A stretch of DNA of 10,164 nt from JBDREF01 sp043820045 (GCA_043820045.1 JBDREF010000216.1:1-10164); one strand, 5' to 3'; positions 1 through 6,914 are shown, numbered from the stretch's first letter. The notes: generated by a model not told the origin, from the sequence alone. Numbers and translations: made by a program.

Positions 1-3
1 TTT

Positions 4-477
4 GTGAAATCTGTTACTAAGAAAAAGACGCCGTGGTATGTTGCCGGGCTGCATTTTGAGTGCGTGCAGTGCGGGGCGTGCTGCTCCGGGCCGGGGGAAG
101 GGTATATCTGGGTGACGAAGCCGGAGGTTAAGATAATCGCCGATTCGCTGAAAATGACGGTCGAGCAGTTGCGGGAGAAATACCTCAAACGCGTAGGCCT
201 GCGAACGTCGATAATCGAACATCGAATCACCAAAGACTGTATATTCCTGCAGGAAAGTGCCGGGCAACGAGGATGCGTGATTTACGCCGTACGGCCGAGC
301 CAGTGCCGGACCTGGCCCTTCTGGCCTGAGAACCTGGCGAGCCCCGACACATGGAACGAGACTGCCCAGAAGTGTCCCGGCATCAGCCGCGGAAGGCTGT
401 ACAGTTGCGAGGAAATAGAGAGCATCAAAAGGAACACGAAATGGTGGCAGGGCCCCGGGCGGACGAACGACTGCTAG
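4..477 (+). CDS. YkgJ family cysteine-cluster protein (first of two)
   Basis: 157-residue protein of the YkgJ (putative zinc- or iron-chelating, Fe-S-like) family. The N-terminal signature CVQCGACC lies at about residues 20-27, followed by a Gly/Pro-rich turn (SGPGEGY). A middle Cys (DCIFL) and the block IYAVRPSQCRTWPFWPE supply more conserved Cys and aromatic residues, and CPGISRG closes the domain. This is the full family layout, so the domain is complete. The start is GTG at 4, giving about 18 residues before the first Cys, which is normal for the family. However, the window begins 3 bases upstream, so no ribosome site can be judged and an upstream start is possible. The gene overlaps the next one by 37 bases. 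No signal peptide or membrane segment is visible, so it is probably cytoplasmic. The biochemical role of the family is not established; metal or cluster binding is inferred from the cysteines. Confidence 0.82.
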   Translation: MKSVTKKKTPWYVAGLHFECVQCGACCSGPGEGYIWVTKPEVKIIADSLKMTVEQLREKYLKRVGLRTSIIEHRITKDCIFLQESAGQRGCVIYAVRPSQCRTWPFWPENLASPDTWNETAQKCPGISRGRLYSCEEIESIKRNTKWWQGPGRTNDC

Positions 478-881
478 AAAGAGTAGCCGAGATTTATCAC
501 TGGCTGGAGCAGCAGATTCGCCGGCACGACGAATTAGCCGGGCAATGCAAGGCCTGCGGCGACTGTTGCGACTTCGATGCGTTCGACCATCGTTTGTTTA
601 TTACTCCGCCGGAGCTTATGTATCTTGCAGCCAATCTTGGCGGCGAAAATGTCAGGCCGATGCCGGCGGACCGATGTCCCTATAATGTTGACGGCAAATG
701 CAGCGTTTATGAATATCGTTTTGCCGGCTGCAGAATCTTCTGCTGCAACGGCGAGAAGGATTTTCAGAGCGAGCTGAGCGAAGCGGTTCTGGAAAAACTT
801 AAATCGACCTGTACGGAATTTCAAGTCCCGTATCGCTACACCCATCTGGCGGCCGCATTGAATGACTGTTCGGGCGGCTAA
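441..881 (+). CDS. YkgJ family cysteine-cluster protein (second of two)
   Basis: 146-residue protein from ATG 441. A Shine-Dalgarno AAAGGA at 428-433 with 7-nt spacing supports this start; the frame is open further upstream to an ATG at 351, but those residues look like an out-of-frame reading of the first gene. The signature CKACGDCC comes at about residues 36-43, then an ITPPEL segment, then CPYNVDGKCSVYEYRFAGCRIFCC, which is the second Cys cluster typical of YkgJ proteins. It differs from its neighbour in lacking the WPFWP block and in ending with a CCNG turn and a helical tail, so the two are distant paralogues rather than a recent duplication. The overlap suggests translational coupling. 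Its stop TAA (879-881) shares bases with the stop of the convergent ftsQ gene. Metal binding is likely; its substrate or partner is unknown. Confidence 0.82.
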   Translation: MVAGPRADERLLERVAEIYHWLEQQIRRHDELAGQCKACGDCCDFDAFDHRLFITPPELMYLAANLGGENVRPMPADRCPYNVDGKCSVYEYRFAGCRIFCCNGEKDFQSELSEAVLEKLKSTCTEFQVPYRYTHLAAALNDCSGG

Positions 882-1807
882 TATTTGTCGATTGGCAAAG
901 GGATATTGTCCCTCGGATCGCGCAGGTTGATGTATTTTACGCCGCCCGAGAGCGTGCCGAACTCTTTGTAATAGCTATAGAGCTTGGCCAGCTTCTGCTC
1001 GTCGGTGGATTCAAGATGCCGCTGCCATTGGCCCACCTCGGCTCCCCATATTATCTCGGTATTGTCCCTTGAGTATAGAACTACATGCGGGCGGCGTTTG
1101 TTTTCCCGCCCGTTGAAGTTGCTTATGTTGATTTGGTCGATTTCGTACAGCAGCGGCTTATCTGGTACGATGGCTCTGTCCATCTGGGTGAGGCGCTCGA
1201 TTATTGTTATGGCGGCGGCGAGATCTTCGCAGCGCCAGGCTTCGCCCAACGGCGGCATTTTTGTCGCTGTCGACAACCCTGCTATCTCCACGATGGGCAG
1301 GTTCGGCATCGGCACGAAATCGAGCACGACGCTCTCGCTATCCACGTAGAACGTGAGCGGACCCGACTTGATCATGGCCACGGGCTTTCGCCAGCGTCCC
1401 TCGATGCGGAGCCCGTCTCCGGTAGTCTCCACTTTGACGTTGTCGATCCAGGCCACGCGTTTGCGTATGTTGCGTCTCGCCGATGAAGCGGCGTTTTCAT
1501 CGAGCCTCAAATCCGCAACGTTCGCTCTCGCGGCGTCGCGGACTTTTTCCTGGAGCTGCTCGTTGACCCAGGGCGGGACGGAAGCCAGCTCGATGCTTCC
1601 CGTGCCTTCCGGCATGGGAGCGGTCCTTTTCACATATTTCTCCAGGAGCGTAAGCCCCATTGCTATACCGCCGAGAACGCAGGCTATCGCCAGTACTTTC
1701 AGAATGCTCTTCAAGCCCGGTCCGACCCATTTGGCTCCCTGCTTCTTCTTCAGGGCGCCCGGTCTGAACGATAATCTCTTGGTCTTTTTTTTTCTTCCGG
1801 CAGTCAT
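878..1807 (-). CDS. ftsQ: FtsQ/DivIB-like cell division protein
   Basis: 309 residues with the FtsQ layout. There is a strongly basic cytoplasmic N-terminus (residues 1-30, many Lys/Arg), one transmembrane helix at about 35-55, and then a periplasmic part. Residues about 75-145 look like a POTRA domain, ending in RKRVAWIDNVKVETTGDGL and a KPVAMI segment. The following beta domain starts with TFYVDSESVVL, matching the usual 'YYVDxxGvvl' pattern, and ends near the C-terminus with GGVKYINLRDPRDNIPL. In other bacteria FtsQ is a bitopic scaffold of the divisome that binds FtsB and FtsL. Overall similarity is of motif and architecture rather than strong identity, but position supports it: it follows ddl after 22 bases, the normal murC-murB-ddl-ftsQ order. 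An AGGA lies only 2 nt before the ATG, a poor ribosome site. The gene is not followed by ftsA or ftsZ. Confidence 0.72.
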   Translation of the reverse strand: MTAGRKKKTKRLSFRPGALKKKQGAKWVGPGLKSILKVLAIACVLGGIAMGLTLLEKYVKRTAPMPEGTGSIELASVPPWVNEQLQEKVRDAARANVADLRLDENAASSARRNIRKRVAWIDNVKVETTGDGLRIEGRWRKPVAMIKSGPLTFYVDSESVVLDFVPMPNLPIVEIAGLSTATKMPPLGEAWRCEDLAAAITIIERLTQMDRAIVPDKPLLYEIDQINISNFNGRENKRRPHVVLYSRDNTEIIWGAEVGQWQRHLESTDEQKLAKLYSYYKEFGTLSGGVKYINLRDPRDNIPLPIDKY

Positions 1808-1829
1808 TGTCCTGTATCTTGCTTTATAT

Positions 1830-2771
1830 CTAAGGCCGGACGAGTGACGGATATGCCGCCTCGATAATTCTTGTGCACAAACCGCTCATTGACAATCCCG
1901 TCTTTGCCGCCGCCTTGGGCAGAAGGGAATGGCTTGTAAAGCCCGGGATAGTATTGACCTCCAGAGCGAAGGCGGTTCCCTCGTCGGTCACGATGAAATC
2001 AACTCTCCCGAAGTGTCTGCACCCGAGCTTATGGAAACAGTCAATCGCCGCCCGCTCGATATCGGCCGCCGCAACCGGGTCCGCAATCGTATCGAAGAGA
2101 AACTCCGTCTGCTCATCGACATATTTTGCGTGATAGTCGTAGAAGCTGCTTTTTGTGCGGATCTCAATAATCGGCAGCGCCCGGTCGCACAGGATGCCCA
2201 CGGTTACTTCCCTGCCCGGCACGAATTCTTCGATCATACAATCGCCGAACTCGCGGAACGTTTTCTCCGCCGCATCGACGGCTTCGTGAGGCGTCGAGAC
2301 AATGCTGATGCCTACGCTGCTTCCTTGTCTTACGGGTTTGACCACATACTTGTCCCGGAAATTTTGCAGTTGTTCCTCGAGTTTGCGGGTATCGGTCCGG
2401 GGGCCGAACTCGATTGCAGCAGGCGTGGCTATGCCCGCTTCGTCAAAGAGCTTCTTGCTCGCTATTTTATCGAACGCCAGCTTGCTCGCCGCCGGTCCGC
2501 TTCCGGCATAGAGAAGCGACCTGTCTTCGAGTATTTGCTGGAGCTGGCCGTCTTCGCCGAACTGCCCGTGCAGTGCGGGGAAGAAGACGTCGACGCTGCT
2601 GTCTTCCAGGATGTCCAGACAGTCCGGTCGAATATCGGCTGGGATCACGTTGAAGCCGGCTTCGGTCAACGCCTGCGCGACGCATTTACCGCTCTGGATA
2701 CTTACGTCCCGCTCGGTGCCGATACCTCCGGCAAGGACGGCTATTTTCAATTTGCTGTTTACTGTTTTCAA
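1830..2771 (-). CDS. ddl: D-alanine--D-alanine ligase
   Basis: ATP-grasp ligase joining two D-alanines for the peptidoglycan pentapeptide (EC 6.3.2.4), cytoplasmic. Of 313 residues, the N-terminal domain carries VLAGGIGTERDVS (12-24) and HGQFGEDGQLQ (68-78). The ATP-grasp part has KPVRQGSSVGIS (145-156), the omega-loop SSFYDYHAKY (208-217), HFGRVDF (253-259) and the metal-binding EVNTIPGFTSHSLLP (271-285). A Tyr in the omega loop is typical of D-Ala-D-Ala rather than D-Ala-D-lactate ligases. The start is uncertain: no ATG precedes the domain. The reading frame can begin at TTG 2771 or, after a 21-bp tandem duplication, at TTG 2750; the residues between resemble simple-repeat coding, so the shorter form (306 aa) may be the real one. 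Neither start has a convincing Shine-Dalgarno. It lies between murB (beyond an inserted repeat element) and ftsQ. Confidence 0.93.
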   Translation of the reverse strand: MKTVNSKLKIAVLAGGIGTERDVSIQSGKCVAQALTEAGFNVIPADIRPDCLDILEDSSVDVFFPALHGQFGEDGQLQQILEDRSLLYAGSGPAASKLAFDKIASKKLFDEAGIATPAAIEFGPRTDTRKLEEQLQNFRDKYVVKPVRQGSSVGISIVSTPHEAVDAAEKTFREFGDCMIEEFVPGREVTVGILCDRALPIIEIRTKSSFYDYHAKYVDEQTEFLFDTIADPVAAADIERAAIDCFHKLGCRHFGRVDFIVTDEGTAFALEVNTIPGFTSHSLLPKAAAKTGLSMSGLCTRIIEAAYPSLVRP

Positions 2772-2780
2772 TTCGCTGTT
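2744..2780. repeat. 21-bp tandem duplication at the ddl start
   Basis: Two copies of a 16-base unit (TTTTCAATTTGCTGTT at 2744-2759 and TTTTCAATTCGCTGTT at 2765-2780) match at 15 of 16 positions with a 21-base period. On the minus strand each contains AATTGAAAA, so each offers a TTG in the ddl frame. The period is a multiple of three, so the duplication is in frame and adds seven residues. Confidence 0.75.
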
Positions 2781-2800
2781 ACTTAAATTTCCAACTGAAC

Positions 2801-2986
2801 TTTTGCAAAATCGAAGTTAGGCATATATTATTTCAGAAAATCGGTTTCACGATTTTCTGAAAATAATCGGGTATCGTATATTAACATATTGTGGCATCAA
2901 ACGTTACGCATCGTGTTTTAGAAAGAAAAAAGCGGAAGAGAAGATTTTTTCTTCCCAAAAGTATGCCTAACTTCGATTTTGCAAAA
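2801..2986. mobile_element. MITE-like palindromic element between murB and ddl
   Basis: Positions 2801-2825 (beginning TTTTGCAAAATCGAAG) and 2962-2986 are perfect reverse complements over 25 bases; one base further out and one further in they stop matching. The 136 bases between are AT-rich with no ORF. They contain a second strong hairpin: 13-bp stem 2831-2843 with 2850-2862, 6-nt loop, extended by 4 bp after a one-base bulge. Terminal inverted repeats, small size and lack of coding fit a non-autonomous mobile element or a dispersed palindromic unit. No clear target-site duplication is seen in the flanks, and the TTTT/AAAA ends make exact borders ambiguous. It lies within the murB-to-ddl transcript, so its RNA could fold into a long stem. 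Confidence 0.65.
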
Positions 2987-2999
2987 CTCTTATTTCTAA

Positions 3000-3878
3000 T
3001 CACCAAATCTCTATTTCAAGCTCCAGCTCGACGTCGAATTGTTCCTTGACTCTCTGTTTTACTGCCTCTGCGAGTCTCATCACATCGCGGCTCTTGCACT
3101 CTTTTTCGGCGATTATGAAATTTGCGTGCTTATCGCTGACCATGGCCCCGCCGATCTTCAGCCCTTTCAGGCCTGCCCTGTCGATTAAGGCCCCGGCCGA
3201 AACACCCCTTGGATTCTTGAATATGCAGCCCGAATTCTTGGTGTTCAACGGCTGGTTGTTCTTCTTGTAGATCCAGATTTCCTTGACGGTTCGCATGATT
3301 TGTTCCGGGTCGGCGGTGTTGAGTTTCAGCCGGGCTTCCAGAATAAATTTTGCGGTAATATTTGTTCGGCGGTAGTCGAATACGAGTTCGGGCTTGCTCT
3401 TCTTGAAGACGTTTCCGCTGCTGTCCATCAGTGTGACAGTCTCCACCGACGAGCCGAAATCTCCGAAATTGCCGCCGGCGTTCATCCTTACCGCTCCGCC
3501 CACGGAACCCGGTATGCCCGTCAGGGCTTCGAGGCCCGAGAGGCCTTTTTCCACGCAGGTAAGAACCAGCTTGCTCAACTCCGCCCCTGCGCAGGCGGTG
3601 ACGTCCTGGCCGTCAAACTGAATCTTCTCGAACTGCTCTGATTCCAGTTTTATCACCGCACCTCGCAGGCCTTCGTCGCTGATAAGCAGATTGGAGCCGA
3701 AACCCATTATGTAGATACGGATTCCGTTCTCGTTACATCGCTTAACAACTTCTTTGAGTTGCCTGGTTGTTTTGGGCCTGATGAAGTAATCCGCCGGCCC
3801 GCCCAGCCCGTACCATGTTCGTTTGGCCAACGGATAATCTGTTTCAACAATTTCCTCTAATCCACTGAAGGTACTCAT
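3000..3878 (-). CDS. murB: UDP-N-acetylenolpyruvoylglucosamine reductase
   Basis: FAD-dependent, NADPH-using reductase forming UDP-MurNAc (EC 1.3.1.98). 292 residues from ATG 3878, preceded by GGAAAG with 6-nt spacing; an in-frame GTG at 3905 would lengthen it by 9 residues but is less likely. FAD-binding motifs are YGLGGPADYF (23-32), GFGSNLLI (59-66) and TGIPGSVGGAVRMNAG (120-135). FDYRR follows at 167-171. The catalytic proton-donor segment is NSGCIFKNP (215-223), with Cys218 where E. coli has Ser229. A Glu-rich end (ELELEIEIW) supplies the late acidic residue. The lack of the E. coli-type extra loop and the length point to a type II MurB. It overlaps the end of murC by 35 bases, indicating coupled translation. 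Downstream, a 25-bp inverted-repeat element separates it from ddl. Confidence 0.95.
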   Translation of the reverse strand: MSTFSGLEEIVETDYPLAKRTWYGLGGPADYFIRPKTTRQLKEVVKRCNENGIRIYIMGFGSNLLISDEGLRGAVIKLESEQFEKIQFDGQDVTACAGAELSKLVLTCVEKGLSGLEALTGIPGSVGGAVRMNAGGNFGDFGSSVETVTLMDSSGNVFKKSKPELVFDYRRTNITAKFILEARLKLNTADPEQIMRTVKEIWIYKKNNQPLNTKNSGCIFKNPRGVSAGALIDRAGLKGLKIGGAMVSDKHANFIIAEKECKSRDVMRLAEAVKQRVKEQFDVELELEIEIW

Positions 3879-5337
3879 CCGAAACTTTCCAAATATCACC
3901 TGCACCCATAGTTACTACCAGCTCGCCTGAGCCTACGTTACACTTGAGATAATCGCAGATGCCCCCGAAGCTCTCGATGAACAGGGCCTGCGTTCTGTTG
4001 CCTCGCATCCTTTCGACGAGTATCTCTGCATTTACTTCTTCTCTGGCCGACTGCGAATCCCGGACGAAGTAAATCTCCGGCACAATCGTCACATCGGCAA
4101 GCTTAAAGCTTTCTGCAAAATCATCAAGCAAAAACCGCGTTCTGCTGTACTGATGCGGCTGAAAAACGCACCAGATACGTTTAGGCTGATACTTTTGCCT
4201 TATCGCCGCGAGGCTCGCCCGGATTTCCGTCGGGTGGTGGGCGTAATCATCGAGGACCGTAATTCCGCCGAACCGTCCCTTCAGCATCAGCCGTCGGTCG
4301 ATACCGGTAAACTCCGGCAGCAGTTGAAGCACTTGCTCAGGTTCGGCTCCGACGTTTACCGCCATAGCCACCACCGCCAGTGCGTTCAGGATATTGTGCT
4401 TACCCGGCAGGGAAATCTTCGTCGGTCCCAATAGCCGGCCGTTGTGATAAACGTCAAAGGCATAAAGCCCGTCGGTCAACACGATATTATCTGCATAGAA
4501 ACTGCAACTGCCGTCGAACCCGAAGGTCTCGCATCGTATCTCGTGCAGACGCGGATCCGTGATTATCTTTGCCACGTTGACATCTTGGCCGTTGGCGATT
4601 ATTACGCCGCCGGGCTTGGTTCCGAGGGCAAATTCACCAAAGGTCTCGACTATCTCGTTTTCATCCTTGTAATAGTCCAGATGGTCCTGCTCGATGTTCA
4701 GTATGCAGGCAACTTTGGGCCTCAGGTTCAGAAAGCTCCGGTCGTATTCGCAGGCCTCGGCCACGAAATGCCTGCTGTCGCCCGCCCCCGAGGAGCTGCC
4801 CAGTTGGCTGATTTTGGCGCCGACGATAAAGTTTGTGTCGATGCCGATTTGTTTGAGCAAACAGGTCAGCCACCCGCTCGTAGTGCTCTTGCCGTGGGTG
4901 CCGCTGATTGCGATACCCTCATAGCGATTCATCAGCAAGCCTAACATCTCGGCGTATTTATAGACTTCGCATCCGCGCTGCCGTGCCAGCATGAGTTCCG
5001 GGTTTTCCTCTCCTATCGCCGCCGAGATGACTACCGCGTCGGTCTGTTCGCTGATATTAGCGCTGCTGTGGCCCTGCTTTATATCGGCGCCAAGCCGGGC
5101 CAGTTCATCTGTGACCTCGCTCGGCGTCTGGTCCGATCCGGCGACAATCGCGTCGTTTTTCATAGCGAGCCGGGCCAGGCCGCTCATTCCGATGCCGCCG
5201 ATGCCGATAAAGTGAAATCTCTTGCCCGCCAGCGCCAATCGTGTACCCGTGTTTACTGCAACCGTTCTTTCATCGCCGTCCGGGGCTGTCTTTGACCCCG
5301 GCTGAAGCCGGGAATCCAAAATGTCGCATCTTTCCAT
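3844..5337 (-). CDS. murC: UDP-N-acetylmuramate--L-alanine ligase
   Basis: Mur ligase adding L-Ala to UDP-MurNAc with ATP (EC 6.3.2.8), cytoplasmic. 497 residues. The UDP-binding Rossmann domain begins FHFIGIGGIGMSGLA (41-55). The central ATPase domain has the P-loop GTHGKSTT (146-153), EACEYDRSF (194-202) and NIEQDHLDYY (214-223). PGKHNILNALA (311-321) and GIDRRL (345-350) lead into the C-terminal domain with DDYAHHPTEI (363-372) and VFQPHQYSRT (391-400). The GIGGIGM and YAHHP motifs, together with the neighbours, favour MurC over MurD/E/F. Start ATG 5337 has GGAAAAG 7-8 nt upstream. The 40-residue lead before the core is long for the family and part of it (residues 9-14) is encoded by a palindrome. 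It is the first gene of the minus-strand block, and its end overlaps murB. Confidence 0.96.
   Translation of the reverse strand: MERCDILDSRLQPGSKTAPDGDERTVAVNTGTRLALAGKRFHFIGIGGIGMSGLARLAMKNDAIVAGSDQTPSEVTDELARLGADIKQGHSSANISEQTDAVVISAAIGEENPELMLARQRGCEVYKYAEMLGLLMNRYEGIAISGTHGKSTTSGWLTCLLKQIGIDTNFIVGAKISQLGSSSGAGDSRHFVAEACEYDRSFLNLRPKVACILNIEQDHLDYYKDENEIVETFGEFALGTKPGGVIIANGQDVNVAKIITDPRLHEIRCETFGFDGSCSFYADNIVLTDGLYAFDVYHNGRLLGPTKISLPGKHNILNALAVVAMAVNVGAEPEQVLQLLPEFTGIDRRLMLKGRFGGITVLDDYAHHPTEIRASLAAIRQKYQPKRIWCVFQPHQYSRTRFLLDDFAESFKLADVTIVPEIYFVRDSQSAREEVNAEILVERMRGNRTQALFIESFGGICDYLKCNVGSGELVVTMGAGDIWKVSDEYLQWIRGNC
5297..5312. repeat. REP-like palindrome inside the murC N-terminal extension
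   Basis: CCCGGCT-GA-AGCCGGG is a perfect 7-bp inverted repeat with a 2-nt loop, within the first 15 codons of murC. A partial copy (GAAGCCGGG) recurs at 5391-5399, just upstream of the gene. This resembles the short GC-rich palindromes dispersed in many genomes, here apparently captured as coding sequence. Confidence 0.55.
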
Positions 5338-5794
5338 AGTTTGACTTTTCCATATTCTAATCTTACCGCCGCTGTAATTGCGGGCGGCGTGAAGCCGGGC
5401 AAGGCGATTCTCAAAATATCCTTACCTGCGCTTCACACAGGGTTATACCGGTGGCGAAAACTTTCAGGTGGCTGCAAAACCTCAGGCACTCCGCGGTCTA
5501 CTCATAGAGTCTTTGGCCGAATTTCGGATCAAAGCCGCCATGATACGTTTTCTTCCGGCGAATTCCTTAAATACTACTGCTCCTTCCTATTTATCGTCTC
5601 ATGCGGGCATATCTGACGACTTTTTATGAAAACTTATGCTGACTTGAATTCTCTTTCATCAGTGCCGGGCAGTCAAGTCGAAAAATGAGCCTGATTCGCA
5701 ACAGTCCTCGTCCGGCGTGTGCCGAGTTAATATGTTGTTGACCTTTACCGGCCGGGGTGCTACTCTATCGCCACAGTTATTTAGGAAGATGTAT
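5338..5794. other. Gene-free divergent region between murC and the membrane-protein gene
   Basis: 457 bases with no convincing coding sequence. A 91-codon open frame at 5341-5616 (+) and an 84-codon frame at 5659-5913 (-) have no family features; the second runs into the membrane-protein gene on the other strand. A short GC stem is present (CGCCGC 5367-5372 with GCGGCG 5384-5389). The region should hold the promoters of murC (leftward) and of the membrane gene (rightward); only the latter can be suggested by eye. No tRNA or recognisable structured RNA was found. Confidence 0.5.
5738..5766 (+). promoter_or_regulatory. Possible sigma-70 promoter for the membrane-protein gene
   Basis: TTGACC (5738-5743), a 17-base spacer, then TACTCT (5761-5766) preceded by TG one base upstream (extended -10). 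The -35 is good, the -10 is weak (3 of 6). It would start transcription near 5773, shortly before the ribosome site at 5783-5788. Confidence 0.35.
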
Positions 5795-6664
5795 ATGGAA
5801 TTATCCTGGGTTATGAAGCTGAGAATAGCTGCCGCGGCCGCAGTGGGTATAGCTCTGATAGGTGTTCTGGCCTGGCCGCTCGCCGAATCATCCGCGGCCT
5901 CGGGTTCCGTCAACTACGGCGGTGCGGCGATACTGGTACTGCTGGCTTTTGCGGCTGGCTTGGCGGCCTTCTTTCTGTCGTGGCCCTACGGCTGGGAGAT
6001 TGGCATTTTGGCCGCTCCGTTCGGCCTGGCTTTCTGGGCAGTCCGTTCCGGGAGTATGGCCGACCTGATCCGGCTAAACCCTACTGTCGCCCAGCGTCAG
6101 GCGCTTGTCGCATCGCTTCGGTTGGAGCCGATTTTCTGGCTGCTTATCGTTGCCGCCGGCTTTGCCGGTCCGTTACTGTGTCGGGCGCTGCTGTCGAAAA
6201 AAGACTCCGACGGCGGAAAGAAAAAACAGCAATACAATTTCCTGAGCGCGATAGCCGCCCTGGCCGGTTCGGCTGTTGTGGCTCACCTGTTTATCAGGAT
6301 GTTTGCCCAGGATATAAGGCACTCGGACAGTAGCTTTCATTCGGTTACGGCACAGCCCGCCATTGGGCAGGTGGCTTTTGCCGTTTTGGTCTCATTTGGC
6401 TTTGCCGCGTTCCTGGCCAAGAAGTACCTCAATGCGAGCTATATCTGGCCGTCAATCGCGACCGGCCTTGTAACTGCCTTCGCCGTAAGTGCTTACAGTG
6501 GGAAAATCCAGTATCTTACCCAGAACTGGCCCGTAGATTTCTTCCCCAATGCGGTGATCTCCATATTGCCTGTCCAGATGGTGGCTTTTGGCACGCTGGG
6601 TTCGGTCGCCGGCTACTGGATGGCTATGCGCTACGATTATTGGCGACAGCACGAAAGTGGGTAG
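5795..6664 (+). CDS. Multi-pass inner-membrane protein of unknown function
   Basis: 289 residues from ATG 5795, chosen because AGGAAG (5783-5788) lies 6 nt upstream; an ATG at 5789 abuts that site directly, and the frame is open further up to about 5717. I do not recognise the family. About eight hydrophobic segments are visible, near residues 8-28, 42-64, 70-86, 111-134, 150-169, 190-211, 217-236 and 256-281. There is a charged loop with KKDSDGGKKKQQ between the fourth and fifth, likely cytoplasmic, and a charged C-terminal tail (RYDYWRQHESG). The first helix is followed by an Ala/Ser-rich stretch. No catalytic or transporter motif is evident. It is divergent from murC and about 330 bases upstream of csrA on the same strand, so it probably forms its own transcript. 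A link to the envelope genes beside it is possible but only positional. Confidence 0.8.
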   Translation: MELSWVMKLRIAAAAAVGIALIGVLAWPLAESSAASGSVNYGGAAILVLLAFAAGLAAFFLSWPYGWEIGILAAPFGLAFWAVRSGSMADLIRLNPTVAQRQALVASLRLEPIFWLLIVAAGFAGPLLCRALLSKKDSDGGKKKQQYNFLSAIAALAGSAVVAHLFIRMFAQDIRHSDSSFHSVTAQPAIGQVAFAVLVSFGFAAFLAKKYLNASYIWPSIATGLVTAFAVSAYSGKIQYLTQNWPVDFFPNAVISILPVQMVAFGTLGSVAGYWMAMRYDYWRQHESG

Positions 6665-6784
6665 CACTGAACCGGCTGGATTTAGCCAAAGGCACATATC
6701 TTTTTTTGAGTCTTAGCTTGCGGATAAGTGCTTATAAATCCGTTATTTACGCCCCTAAGACCCCATAATCACACTTTATTGCCC

Positions 6785-6814
6785 GGCCAAAAACAAAAAT
6801 GGTTGTTTTTGGTC
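6785..6814. other. Strong intergenic hairpin
   Basis: GGCCAAAAACA (6785-6795) pairs with TGTTTTTGGTC (6804-6814): an 11-bp stem with one G-U pair (on the plus-strand RNA) and an 8-nt loop. No T-tract follows on either strand, so it is not a standard intrinsic terminator. It lies upstream of the proposed csrA promoter. Confidence 0.5.
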
Positions 6815-6835
6815 TTAAAATTAGCCGAAATATAC

Positions 6836-6864
6836 TTGTGTCAAAGATTTGCCGTTCAGATAAA
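6836..6864 (+). promoter_or_regulatory. Possible csrA promoter
   Basis: TTGTGT (6836-6841), a 17-base spacer and GATAAA (6859-6864). Both boxes are moderate matches to sigma-70. It would give a leader of about 125 nt containing all the GGA motifs before csrA. Confidence 0.33.
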
Positions 6865-6914
6865 AAGTTACTGAACTGAACATTTAGAGAACAAAGGTAT
6901 GCGAAATAGATTTT

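Noticed and set aside
351..440. Upstream ATG at 351 for the second YkgJ gene
   Set aside because: The extra 30 residues lie inside the first gene in another frame and resemble no family sequence; ATG 441 has a proper ribosome site.
1353..1847. Long plus-strand open frames opposite ftsQ and ddl (for example 1353-1847 and 1929-2786)
   Set aside because: They lie antisense to genes with clear family motifs and show no domain features; GC-rich coding DNA often leaves such mirror frames open.
3879..3905. GTG 3905 as the murB start
   Set aside because: It would deepen the overlap with murC to 62 bases, while ATG 3878 has GGAAAG at good spacing and gives the normal N-terminus.
5354..5359. TAGAAT on the minus strand as a murC -10 box
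   Set aside because: No -35 at a suitable distance, and the implied start would cut into the murC ribosome site.
5505..5600. Short minus-strand frame (about 32 codons, containing KEFAGRKRIMAALIRNSAKD)
   Set aside because: It has protein-like composition but is very short and closed by stops on both sides; I could not link it to a family or to a remnant of murG.
5341..5616. 91-codon plus-strand ORF after the murC start
   Set aside because: No recognisable motif, no ribosome site and odd composition; it overlaps the expected murC promoter region.
6674..6707. Intrinsic terminator after the membrane-protein gene
   Set aside because: The stem is only 4 bp and the T-run begins 13 bases later, unlike a working terminator.
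6811..6830. Flagellar sigma-28 promoter (GCCGAAAT) before csrA
   Set aside because: No TAAA-type -35 lies at the required spacing.
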